DNA from: Macrothele yani
Taxonomy: Eukaryota > Arthropoda > Arachnida > Araneae > Macrothelidae
NCBI GenBank assembly: GCA_039090855.1
Contig: CM077022.1
Coordinates: 76,594,971-76,658,970, forward strand
Reading direction: 5' to 3'
DNA length: 64,000 nt
Positions 1 to 12,100 of the stretch are shown here, piece by piece. Each line of letters starts with the position of its first letter. The first letter of the stretch is position 1. A program made the translations under genes and the position numbers. A model generated the notes under the pieces. That model saw only the letters and a program-made list of their open reading frames with translations. It had not been told where the DNA came from and searched no databases.

Positions 1-57
1 TCTGAAATTGGCAAAGTTTTCATGATAGATCAACATGAATTTCTACTAGCTCATCCC

Positions 58-3016
58 CAGGGCTCGACAAATCCCGGTCGCCCAGGCGCCTAAAATTCGG
101 TCCGTGGTGCCTAATTTTCTTCTTAGTTAAGATTTCATAATATATTGCAGCAAATGCCGTAATTTCTGTTGTGTAATCCATAGATTATCTATTAAAAAAT
201 TATAAATTTAGGTGCTGTGGACACCGGTAAAAAAAAAAAAAACCCCAAAAAAACTGCGTCATTTTAAAAAGTCCACAAGGTAATTGTCAGGAGAGGTGGT
301 GTTATGGGAAAGTATCGAAAATGCGGTAACAGAAAAACATATAACGTAACAGCGAGATAGAAGACTGCAAAGAGATTGTAAGAATATATATTTTTTCTTT
401 TACTTAGAAGTATTTTGACAGAAAATATGCCGCAAGGAAAGCGTTACTACTTGCGCGTGCGGAAGCCTATGCGGTGTGAAAATCCGTGACTCTCAGGAAT
501 CGCGCAGAGCTATTCCGTAGCGTGTAGCCATTCTGCGAATCGCATCGCCCAGTTTTGGTGTGCTGATTGTATTAGTTAAGGTTTTTTTATATTCAGTTGA
601 AACGTATTCAGAAATAAGACAATGCTATGGACTGTCCGCAATTTCAACGGATTTTTTAGTCTAACTAATGAACTGCGATAATGTGGCAACAGCTAGCGAA
701 TTTAGTTCTTTTTTTACTTAAAAGTAACACAAAAGTACTTCAAAATGACAGTTACTTTTTCAGTAAGACGATCATTTTTTTCTTGCATCTTTGGATTTCT
801 GAGTCAGTCCTGTGAATCACAGTTTTCTGTGGGAAATTACGATTCACGATTAACATGACAGGTGCGGCGGATCACGTGGTGCCGATTATACAACTGTTAT
901 GCATACCAATTTCCACAGAATGTTCGTATTTTCTACCGATTTAGTTGTCTAACTACGGATTCTACGAATTTTCATTTTGTTTAAAAAAATATTTTGCTAT
1001 TATTTTATTATGTACATAAAATGCTTAAGCGGATTCACAGAATTCTCAGTTTTTTTTTTTTTTTTTTTTTAAGTCCTCATTTAGATCGCTATCATGATTG
1101 ATGCAAAACTGAAGAGAATTTGGGGCTTGGGTCATTTTCCGTCTGGGGACGGTATTTCGTGTTTCAAAGCTTTCGAAAACAGTAGTTTAATGGAGTAAAA
1201 AGAATTTGCCCTAATCGCAATTTCCTCCAGATGCTGCGTCTGTGTCTAGTATTGTTGTTAAATATCATTTTATGGCATATTATATGTTCGTATTTCAGCT
1301 TGAAACTGTAGGCAAGAATTTGCGGAAACGGAAGTTAGACGGCGCGAAAATTGCCTCCTAATCTTCAGGCTTGAGGTTATTCCGCGAATTCGAGAAATTT
1401 CGTCTATTTTGTTATGTTGGCCACTCAGGAGATCGATGCGCAAGTAAACAGAATTGTGTGTGTGTGTGGGGGGGGGGGGGTGTTCGTTGGAGGACGGAAT
1501 TCCATCTTCACGAAACTTTCGAAAACGAAAAGTCGACAGAGTTCAGATTTTTTCCATAATCGTAATTTCTTTTTCTCGCGATGTGGCCTGTGTCCAGTAT
1601 TTTTAATTCATATTTTACTGCATAAATTTTTGCAATTCACCTTGAAAATAGGAGAAAAATTTCTAAAACAGGACAGAATTCCCGTAATCGCTATTGCCCC
1701 CCCCCCCACTTCCGTGATGTTCCCACTCTCCAGCATTGTTAAATATCCCCCACCCCATAAGTTTTTGCATTTAATCTTGTTAAGGGAAGAAGGAAATTCC
1801 CCAAAACAGATGTGACGAAGTAGGAAATTTTTTAAAAATTGATGCATGGTGTTTCAAAAGTATTAATATTCCCAAAGTTACACCATTTATCTGAAATAGT
1901 TGAAGCTTTGATATCATGCGCTCATGGTCCTCAGGCTGATGGTTGTTATCAAAGGGCACAAAAATCAAGAAAAGAAAGAAAAGTGACAATGAAGAAGTAG
2001 GAAGAGAGTGGTAGCAGAAAAATTAAGCAATCGATGCTGTGCAGTTGCAAAGTCAACAAAAGACAGACTAACAGTAGTCTGCATTCTTGCTGTCTCCTTT
2101 GATTTTTCACCAGTTAAAATGTTCAGCCCCCCCTCTTTTGTCTCATCTTGTCTTAAACTGCAATTTTAGAGGCAGTATGATCATAAGGTAAGTGGAGGTT
2201 TATGCATTGCGCATTCACTTGCTTGGATTTCCTGTCTGTCAGGCATTGTGGAATTCTGAACACATCTTACTGATTTTTACTGGTGGAAGTTTCGAACTTT
2301 AATCTTGCAATCATGCCCTTGCTGGGGAATCAATTTTGTGTTTTTCATGTGCTAAGTTTGTTCCATTAGAGTCCTTGTTCGTTGTAACGTTTTGTTGGGG
2401 CACATATTTGTTTTTTACAAAGAGATGGATCATTTCATAAAACAGTCTATGTATGCCACTCAATACTAGTTATTAGTAACAAGACAATTGCCAATGTTGG
2501 CAGGTATAAACTGTCTGTTTTTTTTTTTAATATCCTGTTCTGAGACATGCCGCGGATTATGCGAAGGAAGAAATTGTTTTTCTCAGAATTTCCCGATCTA
2601 CGAATCATATGCTGCTACGAATTATGTGTGGGATTTTTATTTTCACAGCCTTTGGATTACATGCCCTTGCGGATCTCACGAAGGAAAAAAAAATATGGTA
2701 CTTTGAATTAATACGTACAAAATATGACATCCACAAGTAGTATTTAAAAAAAAAATCAAAATCTGAAATTTTAATTTTTTTGAGATCATCTACTGAAAGA
2801 ATAACAAAAGAAAATTGTGAAGCAAATTGGAAATTTATTTTGCAATAAGTGGTTTGGGTAAAAATAAAAAAAAATTGACAACAAATATGGTTTACCACTT
2901 TTCGTTCCAGCGTCATAACCAAACATGTTTTTGTTCACGCGTTATTGACTTTGTTTCAACTGGCGCCTAAATTTTGGAGCTGACTCCTAGATCTAGAACA
3001 TATTTGTCGAGCCCTG
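58..3016. mobile_element. Non-autonomous hAT-type element, 2.96 kb
   Basis: The left end starts CAGGGCTCGACAAAT and the right end finishes ATTTGTCGAGCCCTG, a perfect 15-bp terminal inverted repeat. Both ends are bordered by the same 8 bp, CTCATCCC (50-57 and 3017-3024), which is the target-duplication length of hAT transposons. Subterminal motifs around the phrase GGCGCCTAAA are also inverted between the two ends. No transposase is visible inside. About 1080-2120 holds tandem units of the dispersed repeat also seen at 4347-5241 and elsewhere. The host sequence on both sides is the same gypsy pol gene, so the insertion is younger than the gypsy copy. Confidence 0.9.
1080..2120 (+). repeat. Dispersed tandem-unit repeat (REP1), copy inside the hAT element
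   Basis: Two or more diverged units of roughly 300 bp follow one another. Each contains a stretch like GGCGGAATTCC, then CTTTCGAAAAC, GGAAGTTAGAC, TCGTAATTTC, CCAGTATTGTTGTTAAATA and ATTTCAGCTTGAAA. The same ordered words recur at 4347-5040, 7130-7320, about 41130-41240, 49180-49530 and 58640-59060. No convincing open frame runs through it. The short frames here look incidental. Confidence 0.7.
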
Positions 3017-3024
3017 CTCATCCC

Positions 3025-4344
3025 TACTGCTTTTAGGTTTATTCAAGTAGGCTCTGGACAATGTGGTCTGCTACGACAATAGTCTTCCCACTTGAATACT
3101 GCATCCGAAACTGATATTTCAGAAGTCTTAGGAACAGTCTTTGTAATCTCAATGGAATATCTGCCATACATTTCTTGCCCATAGCCAGAAGTGGTTTGTG
3201 ATCAGTATCTAAAATGACTTTCCTTCCAAAAATATAGTTGTAAAATTTTTCACAACCAACTACCAGACCCAGTGCTGCCTTTTCAATTTGAGAGTCTTCT
3301 TTCTGCATCAGTCAATGATCTGGAAGAATAAGCAACTGGTCTCCAATCATTTTCGTATTGCTGCAATAATACACAACCTAGCCCATTCATTGAAGCATCA
3401 GTTGAAATTTTTGATTTTCAGTTAGCATCATAATATGCTAGGACTGGCTTTTCTGTCAGGATTTTCTTAAGCATTTCCAGTTCTTGTTTATGATCATAAG
3501 TCCAATTTTCATTGCTGTCTTTCCTGATAAAGCTTCTTATATACTTTGTTTTTTTCTGTCAGATTAGGAATATACTTGCCCACATAGGTAACCATGCCCA
3601 ATATTCTTTGTGCTTCATTCTTAGTCTTTGGTGATGGCATCTTAAGAATATAGCTTCAATATTTTCAGGATTAAGGGTTATCCCATTTGAAGTTAACTTA
3701 TCACCCATAAAGAGTACTTCATTCTTCCTGAATTCACGCTTTTCAATATTAAGGGTTAGACCCGCTTCTTGTGTTTTTTCAAGAACTTTTGCTAATCTGT
3801 CATCATGTTCTTTGATGTTGGATCCCCAAATCAGAATATCATCTATGTATGTCTTAACTCCATGCAAACCCTCATATATTTGACTTATCATTTTGTGAAA
3901 TATTTCTGGAGCCAATGATGTACCAAAAGGAAGTCGTTTGAAACAATACCGACCAAGTGGTGTATTGAAAGTACATAATTTGCTGCTTTTTTTTTTCCTT
4001 TAAAGAGATCTGATAAAATCCACTTGTTGCATTTAATTTTGAGAATATCCTTGCACCTGCATGTTCTGCCTCAATTTCACTTCTGGAAGGAATGGTGTAA
4101 TATTCCCTTTTAATCTGATCATTCAAATGCTTGGGGTCCAAGCAAATCCTGAGTGCCCCATTCTTCTTTTCCACAATGACAAAAGAACTAAACCCATTCA
4201 GTTAGTTCATCAATTTTTTTATAATGTCCATAGAACACATTCTTTTTAATTCTGTTTTTAGTTTGTCTTTCAGAGATAAAGGTGCTCTCCTTGAAGCCTG
4301 AACAACTGGAGTGCAATTTTCCTTTAAGCATATTTAGCAAATCA
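3025..4344 (-). pseudogene. gypsy reverse transcriptase and RNase H region
   Basis: The reverse transcriptase is read on the minus strand from 4344 in more than one frame. Recognisable parts are VEKKNGALRICLDPKHLN, the catalytic YIDDILIW (Tyr-x-Asp-Asp, near 3840-3870) and the thumb-like LTSNGITLNPENIEAI. RNase H sequence follows at 3308-3039 with ILDTDHKPLLAM. Past the frameshift near 3060, the usual pol continuation SRAYLNKPK runs into the hAT insertion at 3016. In an active element these domains copy the RNA into DNA and remove the RNA strand. A stop within 4195-4210 and several frame changes make this copy dead. Confidence 0.85.
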
Positions 4345-4346
4345 TA

Positions 4347-5241
4347 CATGAGATTCTTCCGCGGATTTGCGGAATTCCGCTGTTTTTGTCATCATTTAGG
4401 TTATTCTAGAGAGCGATGCAAAACTGAAGAGAAATTTCATTTTTCAAAACTTTCGAAAGTGGAAGTTAAAGGAGTGAACATTTGCGCTGTAATCTTGATT
4501 TCTTTTTCTCGCAAGGTTTCTTCTGCGCAGTATTATTGTTAAATGTAATTTTATTCCATAAATATTTGCATTTCAGCTTGAAAATGGAAAAAAATTCCGA
4601 AAAGGGAACTTGGTGCGAAAATTTCTCTGTGATCTTTAGTCAAGAGATTCTTCAGTGGATTCGAAGAATTCCGCCTTTTGCATCGTCATTTCGATGGTTC
4701 TTGAGATCGATGCAGAACTTAACAGAAATTTGGGAGAGATTGGTGGAGGTGGTGGTGGGGTGGTTTTCCGTCGGTAGGCGGAATTCCGACTTTCAAAGAT
4801 TTTGGAAACGGAAGTTAGACAGAGTAAAGGTTTCTCCCGTAATCGTAATCCTTTTTTCATGGCGATGTTTCTTCTACCCAGTAGTGTTGTTAAATAAAAT
4901 TTTATTCCATAAATACTTGTTTTGAAACTGCAAAATGGAGGAAAACTTTCCTAAAATAGAAGTTGGGCAGAGCGTTGATTTCGCTGGTAATCGTAATTTT
5001 TTTCTCCACGATGTTACATTTATCTCGTGTTGCTGTTAAATGGGGGAAAAAAAGAAAATTATATATTTTAAATACAGTGATGTGTTCCAGCTTAATATTT
5101 ACGTAATAAATTTCAGTGCACAATTTGATCTTGCTCACGCCGCGTTATATTCACGCTGTTTCACAGTATGTTCTTATTTTTCACCCGTGCGGTTTAAAAA
5201 GTTCAGCTTTTTTTTTTTTTTTTTCCTTCGGCAGTCTCATG
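4347..5241. mobile_element. TA-flanked REP1 element inserted in gypsy pol
   Basis: The element starts CATGAGA and ends TCTCATG, and each end is bordered by TA (4345-4346 and 5242-5243). Removing it with one TA rejoins the gypsy frame on the minus strand as TGLAYDLLNMLKGK, so the boundaries are well supported. The interior holds two REP1 units. A right-hand module (about 5080-5240) on the minus strand keeps the phrase KKKAELF, which also occurs in a mariner-like fragment at 59081-59362. The TA target suggests a Tc1/mariner-type insertion. No complete transposase is present. Confidence 0.75.
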
Positions 5242-5243
5242 TA

Positions 5244-6497
5244 TGCCAAGTCCAGTAAAAACTTTTATAAATTTGCTAATTATCTGAAACTGGTAAGCCT
5301 TCTCAACAGCTACACCATCCGTGTTTGAAATCCTCATTTCATAAACTCTGAGCACTTGCTCAGCTGTTCGAAAACCTAATATTGGCTGTTTGCCATTATT
5401 AACGACAACAATAATACAACAATACTGGACTTTACTTCTTTTCCTTGGAATTTCATTTCTGTATGAATTTTCCCATGTGATGTAAATTGGTACCCTCGTA
5501 AGATATCAAACAAGGTTTTTTTTTTTTTTTTTTTTAGGGTCAAACTTTTTCTTTTATACTATGATAGTTTGCCAAATCTATTAGGTTTGCGTGGCTACAA
5601 GTATCTACTTTCATAGGAACTTTCAATCCTGCTACCTCTACATCAATAATCCAGTCATCTGTGTTTTGTGAATTCCCAATTTGATTAATGAAAAAGGTTT
5701 CTTCACTAACAGTGTCTTCAACTGCACGTATTTTACACTTTGGGTCTTTATTTTTTGACCAACACATTTTCTTGTAATGATTCAAGCCTCCACATTTTTT
5801 GCATTTTTTCCCATAAGCTGGACAATTTTTAATTTTATGTTTGTAACCACATCTCTTACATGGTTGTTTCATAATTTTGCAGTTAACTTTTAAAGGTTCC
5901 TTTCCGGAAGACTTTTTTCCCTTTGTTTCTTCATATCGCGTTTTATCCTGTCTGTTTATTACATCAACAGACTTCTCTTTCTCTTCTATGGCACGCATCT
6001 GAATAAGTGTTTGTTCTGCCAACTGACAAATTTGAACAACACAATCGAGAGTCAAATTTTCTTCTCGTAAGAGTCTTTCCGTAATTCTTACGCTCGAAAT
6101 GCCAATTCCGAACTGATCTCTTATCATAAAGAGGTAGTTAAATCCCCCAAGTTACAAGTACTGGCTTTATTTTCAAATCTACAACGTACTGTTCCACAGC
6201 TTCACCCTCTTGCTGCATTTGACACCTAAATACATATCTTTCATATGTTTCATTAACACGCATCATACAATATTGTTCAAATGTCGTAAGAACAGCATCG
6301 TAATTCCATATCTCAGTAGAACCAAAAGTGAAACTATTGTACACATCCAGGGCTTCCTTCCTCGCTTTGTGAAGAAACAACACCATTTTCGCTGTGTCTG
6401 TATGATGAACGTGTGACGTAGCATCACAGTAGAGCTCGAAGGATTGTTTGAACTTCTTAAAGATGTTTCCTGACAGTCTCAGCGGCTCTGGAGGCTT
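5244..6497 (-). pseudogene. gypsy gag / zinc-knuckle / protease region
   Basis: From 6497 down, a gag-like frame begins MKPPEPLRLSGNIFKKFKQS and ends in a frameshift near 6138. A second frame (6127-5540) continues with a leucine-rich capsid-like stretch and two CCHC zinc knuckles, CKRCGYKHKIKNC and CKKCGGLNHYKKMC, which bind RNA in this family. A retroviral-type protease start follows, VDTCSHANLI, in which the usual active-site DTG has become DTC. Further protease sequence runs to about 5244, with stops, where the inserted repeat element begins. Gag would coat the RNA and protease would cleave the polyprotein. This copy is defective through frameshifts and the changed active site. Confidence 0.8.
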
Positions 6498-6500
6498 CAA

Positions 6501-7129
6501 ATCGTTTATTCAAGTTTATGCTCACCAGTGTTGCCACACACCCCATGCACATAATGATAGTGAATGATACATATCGATACAACTTCCATCATCCCAATTA
6601 AAAAAAAAAAAAATAGTTTGAACCAGAATAATGCAGAAACAGATTGTAAATACATTGTTTTGACAATCTGATATCTGGGTGTTACCAAAAGAAAAGAAGG
6701 GTGAGGAAGGGGGACAGTAATTGCCACAAAAAAACACCATGTTTGATTTATATATTGAGATTTTTCTTGCCCAGCCTTTTATGGGCACTGTTACTACAGT
6801 ACAAACACATCATATTTCTTTCTCTCTCATTACCCCAGACCTCTTAAGAAACAAAAGGGCAATGTCTAAAGTAAAGGAGGTGTGATGTTTTATGAACATT
6901 GCTTCTTTCCCTTGCTTTTACCTGTGTAATAGTAATAAATGTGCTATGAGATGATGTGCACCTTCTCTCATTGTAGGTTCTGTCTGTTTTGTTATGTGGT
7001 CTGGGGAATGGTGTATATACAGATTGCAGGGAACATTACAATAAGATGAATAGTTGTAAAAACAATAGCAGTTATACTGGAAAATTTGTATTGCATGTTC
7101 TAGTAGTTTTATATAGGATTTCATAAAAA
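6501..7129. other. No gene seen
   Basis: AT-rich sequence beyond the gypsy gag start. It may contain the gypsy leader or LTR, but no repeat partner or terminal signal could be identified. The short frames here show no family resemblance. Confidence 0.4.
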
Positions 7130-8187
7130 ATGCTTTAGCATCTAAATTTTATGTAAAACGAAGCAAAGATTTATCTTGTAATCATAATTTATTTTTTTCC
7201 CTGTGATAATCCTGCTGATCCATATTGTTCCTAAATGTTATTTTTCTCTATAAATGTTTGCATTTCAGCTTGATAAGGAAGACAAAACTTTCCGAAAACG
7301 GAAGTGATGAAGTTGGAAAATTGGTGATTGATGCATGGTGTTCAAAAGTATACATCCTCTCAAAAGTTAGAACATTTGTCTAAAATAGTGAACACTTTTA
7401 TGTCATACATTCATGATACTTAGACCGAAAGTTCTTTCAGCATAATGGATGAAAATATAGTTCTAAAGTCAGGAAGAATGAACATCAAAACCTATTTGAC
7501 AGTGCAAACTGTGAACTACAAACTTAAAACACAGGTTAGGTCTGCAACTTAGTTCTTTCCTAAAACAGGTTATTTGGCAGAAGCAGTTGATTTCAACTTT
7601 GCCAAAATCTGATGGCATAAAAATAAAAAATAAAAGTGACAATGAAGAAATAGGAATGGAAAGATACCAGAAAGCAAAATTTAGCAATGGATGCTGTCCA
7701 TATGCAGAGTTAATGAAAAACAAATATGGCTGTGAAATTTAATTTAATTATTGTCATTGTGGGATTGAAAAATAAAAATGATAAAGAAATGGGATGGGAA
7801 AGATATCTGAAGAAATAAAATTTAAACAATGGATGCTGTACAGCGGTGAATGTGAGACAAATATAGCTGTGGAACTTGCTAAAAAAAAAAAAAACAAGGC
7901 TTGCTTGCTAGAGGAAACTTGAGCTGATGTTCTTAAATGTACATAATTACAAAACAAGAAAAAAAATTGTGCATGAAGCAGTGTCTTTTAAAACCATTTT
8001 GTTTTGAATTCAGTCATTTTATGTCGTGAATATAGTGGTGTGCTCAAGTTTAATATTTACATAAATATGTTACAGTGAACAATTTTGCTGATGCACTGTT
8101 ATATTCACACTTTCTCACCAATGTTCTCAGTTTTCACCAGGTTAAAAAGTTCAGCTTTTTTTTTTTCCCCTTCATCAGTCTCATGTA
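7130..8187. repeat. REP1-related repeat with right-end module
   Basis: One REP1 unit (about 7170-7310) is followed by a module that matches 1805-2060 of the hAT element; both contain GATGCATGGTG and AAAAGTGACAATGAAGAA. A right-end module at 8035-8187 is shared with 5080-5241 and 59065-59218 and finishes in TCTCATGTA. Its minus strand retains KKKAELFNLV and ITVHQQN, matching the mariner-like fragment at 59081. There is no open gene. Confidence 0.65.
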
Positions 8188-8789
8188 GGTTTAATAATCA
8201 AACAAATTAACTCTGACAGTAACATGCGTTCTTTCTTGTGTCATCCAAAATAAGATAAATTATATTTAAGGTTAGAATATCATGATAATTTAAAACTTAC
8301 ATTGAATAATACATTTTTTGGTCAAAAATCGAAGAAATTTTAAATATTCTTAAATACAAGAATATGTAATATTAGCATCAAACATAAAAAAAAAAAAAAA
8401 AGCCCCTGGAAAAACCACAAGGCAACTTTCTTTTCTGGCATACAGGGATAATTATTTTGTCATTCTCACCCACCCCATGACCAACTGCAATATTACCCTT
8501 AGGCAATTTAAACCTTGCATTGCCATGTCACTCAAGGGAGTTCCATGGGAAGATGGCACATTTGTGCCAGCTATCATGCTCCCTAATTGTGGGAGAGTTC
8601 AATTCTGTTGACTGCCTTGTTTCGGATGGATGGATAATATTGCTGCAATGTAGGTAGCGTCGAGTTGTTCAGAGTGTTTTTTCACGTGGTGGTCTTTAAG
8701 CTGGAGGGCACTACAACCATAGACCGCATCCAAACTTGGCTGTAAGGACAGTGCAGTCTGCCCCAAAACATTCCCCATGCAAATGCTAC

Positions 8790-9110
8790 ACACAAATACT
8801 GGGTGAATATAAAATAAGTATCCCTATTCTCAGGTTTCTAGAAAAGTGAGGAATAGAGATGTCTGGACAAAACTTGGTTGGTAGGTTATAGAGGGTTTGG
8901 GAAAGTGACTTAGCTGGGGGAAAATAATTAGTTCAAAATTGTGCCTCTAGGGAAACAATGGTGCTGGAGATGCAAGAGAAGAACAGAAACATGCATAAAA
9001 TTTACTGTTTATTGACAGTACAAATGTTTCAGGGCAAAATCTGCTCAATATGCTGGCCATCACAAGAGATGATGCTCTGCAAACGAAGAACATCCTGTCA
9101 CGGTCAGTGT
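8790..9110 (-). mobile_element. Possible decayed mariner-related transposase end
   Basis: The minus strand contains HIEQILP, which resembles the C-terminal HIE(H/Q)LL phrase of a mariner-related transposase group. A terminal-like sequence GGGTGAATATAAAATAAG lies at about 8801. No catalytic region is visible. This is a weak call from short similarity. The 8188-8790 stretch to the left has no recognisable gene. Confidence 0.3.
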
Positions 9111-9178
9111 TGGTCACTCTTTTTTTTTTTTTTCTTCATTATTGATGCAATTTAGTTGTTGCAGAGTTCATGCGCAAT

Positions 9179-12100
9179 CAGGGCTTGAAAAATATCTGAA
9201 AAGTTACATGCCAAGCTGGGCATGTGCAGAAAATATTTACTTGCCCAGAAGTAAAATATACATGCCCAGAGAAATTTATCTTTTAAGATAACAAAACAGA
9301 AGCCTTATTTTTTTAAAGTTAAAAATTATGATAAACTTTTTATACATCTTTTGCATCACCATTATAAAGTGTGTGTATTCAAAATGCACAAAAGCATATA
9401 TCTCAAGTTTTAAGAAAGCTAATCGATGGCATTTGAGAAATTTAGTGATGATGCCATGTTCAAGATTTTTTAATATATGTTCTGGGTTTTACAAAAAAAT
9501 AATCAGTTAACTGTACAGCAGTTTAAGTAGTTTTTAACAATTTTGAATTTAAAAATTATTTACCTTTTTCTCTTGTGCAAACAGAAGTGATCTTGAACCA
9601 AAAATATCCCAAAAATTGTTGTTTAGAAATAAATGATGAAAAGTTCATGAAGGGATTTCATAATGAAGTACACTATTTTTTTTTTTTGCTTAAATGTAAG
9701 TTCTGACATCATAGAGATAAACAAAATTGTTTAAACATTTATCTGCTTAAAAAAATATTTATAAAATGCGCAAAAAAATAAAAAACTTTAAATGTGATGT
9801 TTTCCTTTTGTAGTGCTCAGTCAATTGTTGATTGCTGCAGATGGATCAAATATTTCCACAGGAGGTCTATCAAGTGATATATGTAATAATGCATTGACAG
9901 AGTTGATACTAAGAGAATTCCTCACTGTTGTTTTCAATCTGTTTATTGCAGAGAACCCTCTTTCACATGCTGCTGTGCTTGGAGAAAATGCAAACATTAG
10001 TTCCACTACATGAAGTATATTAGTCAATTCATTTGGTGGATTTCTCAGTAGATGGCTATAAATTTGGGCCACAGCAACACTACCTTTTCTTAAATGGTTC
10101 ACAGTTGTTTTCAGCTGAAGCCATTCTTTTTATGCATTCAATTTTTTTTTCACTAAAAACAGCAGCATAATACTTGCAAATTTCATTTATTTTATTTGTT
10201 CCATGCATGGAAAGCCGAGTACTTCCAACAGGCCAAAATGTGAAGTTAAATACATCAAATAGTGAAACTGGCTTGTTCTGCAAACATTGAAATCTCTGAG
10301 AAATTGTTTTTATTGCAACATTAACTAGTTCTACTAGTTCTGGGTCATCCAGGTTAGCTGCGCCATGTAATTTCACCCCTTTGTGTTTGTCTTCCTTGCA
10401 TAGCGTCTTGAACTATTTATTTGAGCCAACTTGTGGAGTTGCAACAAACATTTCTTGACACAGGGTGTAAGATTTACAATAAGACTATCTTCATTTTGGA
10501 ATTCTTTGGATAGGGGAACAAGGATTTCTAAGATATCAAGCATCTGATGTAAATATTTTAGAAATTTAAAGGATTTCAGTTCCTTTACATATCCTTTTGC
10601 TGTAGATGATTGGTCTGATTTTCCACTTGAAATGTCTTCCAAATGAATTATAATAATGGTCCAGTTTTTTTCTATGGTTCTTGAGCTCTATCATGACTGG
10701 CCAACCACCTTATTTGTTGAACTGTTCCCAACTCTACATGGTCATTTTCTAGGTAACTAGCAATTTCTTTTAATTGCCTTCGTAATGTTGGTGAATACTG
10801 GTAGAATTTCATGATTCCTTTCACAGTGTCATCAAATTTGCCTTTTAAATAAGGGGACTGCTTTAGAAAGTCTGACACAGCAAGTTCTACAATGTGGGCA
10901 ACACAATGAAACACACAAACATGGGGTATATTTCTTTTAACTAATGCCCCTACTCCCTTTTTGTAGCCCATGTTTACAGCTGCACCATCTAGATTAAGGC
11001 ATACTAACTTGTTACTGGCACATGATTCTCCAATTTTGCTCAAGCCCTCATTTATAGCATTGAAAATCCCCTCTGCCTTTGCATTTTGAACTTCAACTAA
11101 TGCTATAAATTTAGTTACTTGAATGCCTTCATTTATATATCGCGCATAAATAATTTCTTCTTTTTTGACAGTCACATCTGTAGACCCATCTGCTAAGACA
11201 GAGAAAAACGGGCTTTAGAAATTTCCTCTCTCAGCTCATTTTTTTCCATCTCTGCAATATGATTTGCAAATGTTTGAGCCTGTTTATTATTTTTATAATT
11301 TTTGCCAATTGAAAGTCCATTTATTTCTAGCAGCTGACACAATGTGGGGAAATTTTGAAAATGCTAATTCTTCTTTTGCACGGTAGTATGCTGTGTTAAA
11401 AAGAACAGTCATATTTTTTAACTGATGCTCTGTCAAACTCTGCATGCATTTTGCTATAGGTGTTGCATTAGGTATTTTTACAGCTAAGTCAGCTAAGAGG
11501 CAATCTTTTTATGTCTTCGACTACTGTTGTGTGCACTTATAGTTATTAAACGTATATTAGCACCTGACACCCCACATTCCTTGAAAAATTTCTGGTGGTA
11601 TCGGCCATTTTAGGATGGTTTCGGCAAACAGTGCTCCACATAATAGTTTTGTCATCATTTGACTTTAGCCAATTAAATTTTTTTATCCAAGATTCCTGAA
11701 CTGTGTGACAGCTTTTTTTTTTATACACTTTATCATAGTCCGCTTGAGTAACTTTCCATTTTGCCAACGATGTAGATTGTGATTCTGAAATTACGTCACT
11801 CACCAATGCGAAAGACGAAGTTGTAACTACCGCTGACAGAACGGGAATTTCACACAATTGCTTACTATGAAATACACTCCCATTGTTGGATTTTTTCCCC
11901 CAAAAAAACATTGTATATCCATTACTAACTACAACTTACATGTATATTCGCAGCTAACTCAAACCACAGTGGACACGAGCTACTGTTCTCTCAGATAAAC
12001 TAAGTTATCGGCGTCAGTAGTTTTTGTCCTTCTCCTGGTTAAGTGGAATGCATTGCGCAGGCTCCAAAATGATGAATTAAAAACATGCCAAATTAAAAAA

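Larger units (their letters stand above)
1..6500 (-). mobile_element. Ty3/gypsy LTR retrotransposon relic, left end outside window
   Basis: Read on the minus strand, gag, zinc knuckles, protease, reverse transcriptase and RNase H follow each other from 6500 down to about 3025, and a short continuation lies at 1-57. That order is the Ty3/gypsy order, and the wording resembles the K02A2.6-like (Mag) lineage. Frameshifts and stops break it. Two younger elements sit inside it, at 58-3016 and 4347-5241, and both can be removed on paper to rejoin the gypsy sequence. Integrase and the right-hand LTR would lie left of position 1. I could not identify the other LTR beyond 6500. Confidence 0.85.

Noticed and set aside
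5540..6127. Possible host zinc-knuckle protein
   Set aside because: The CCHC motifs sit between gag and a DTC protease start, followed by gypsy RT, so they belong to the retrotransposon.
10373..11175. Possible host ZNF862-like gene
   Set aside because: It lies between hAT-type inverted ends, is frameshifted in several places and shows no exon structure.
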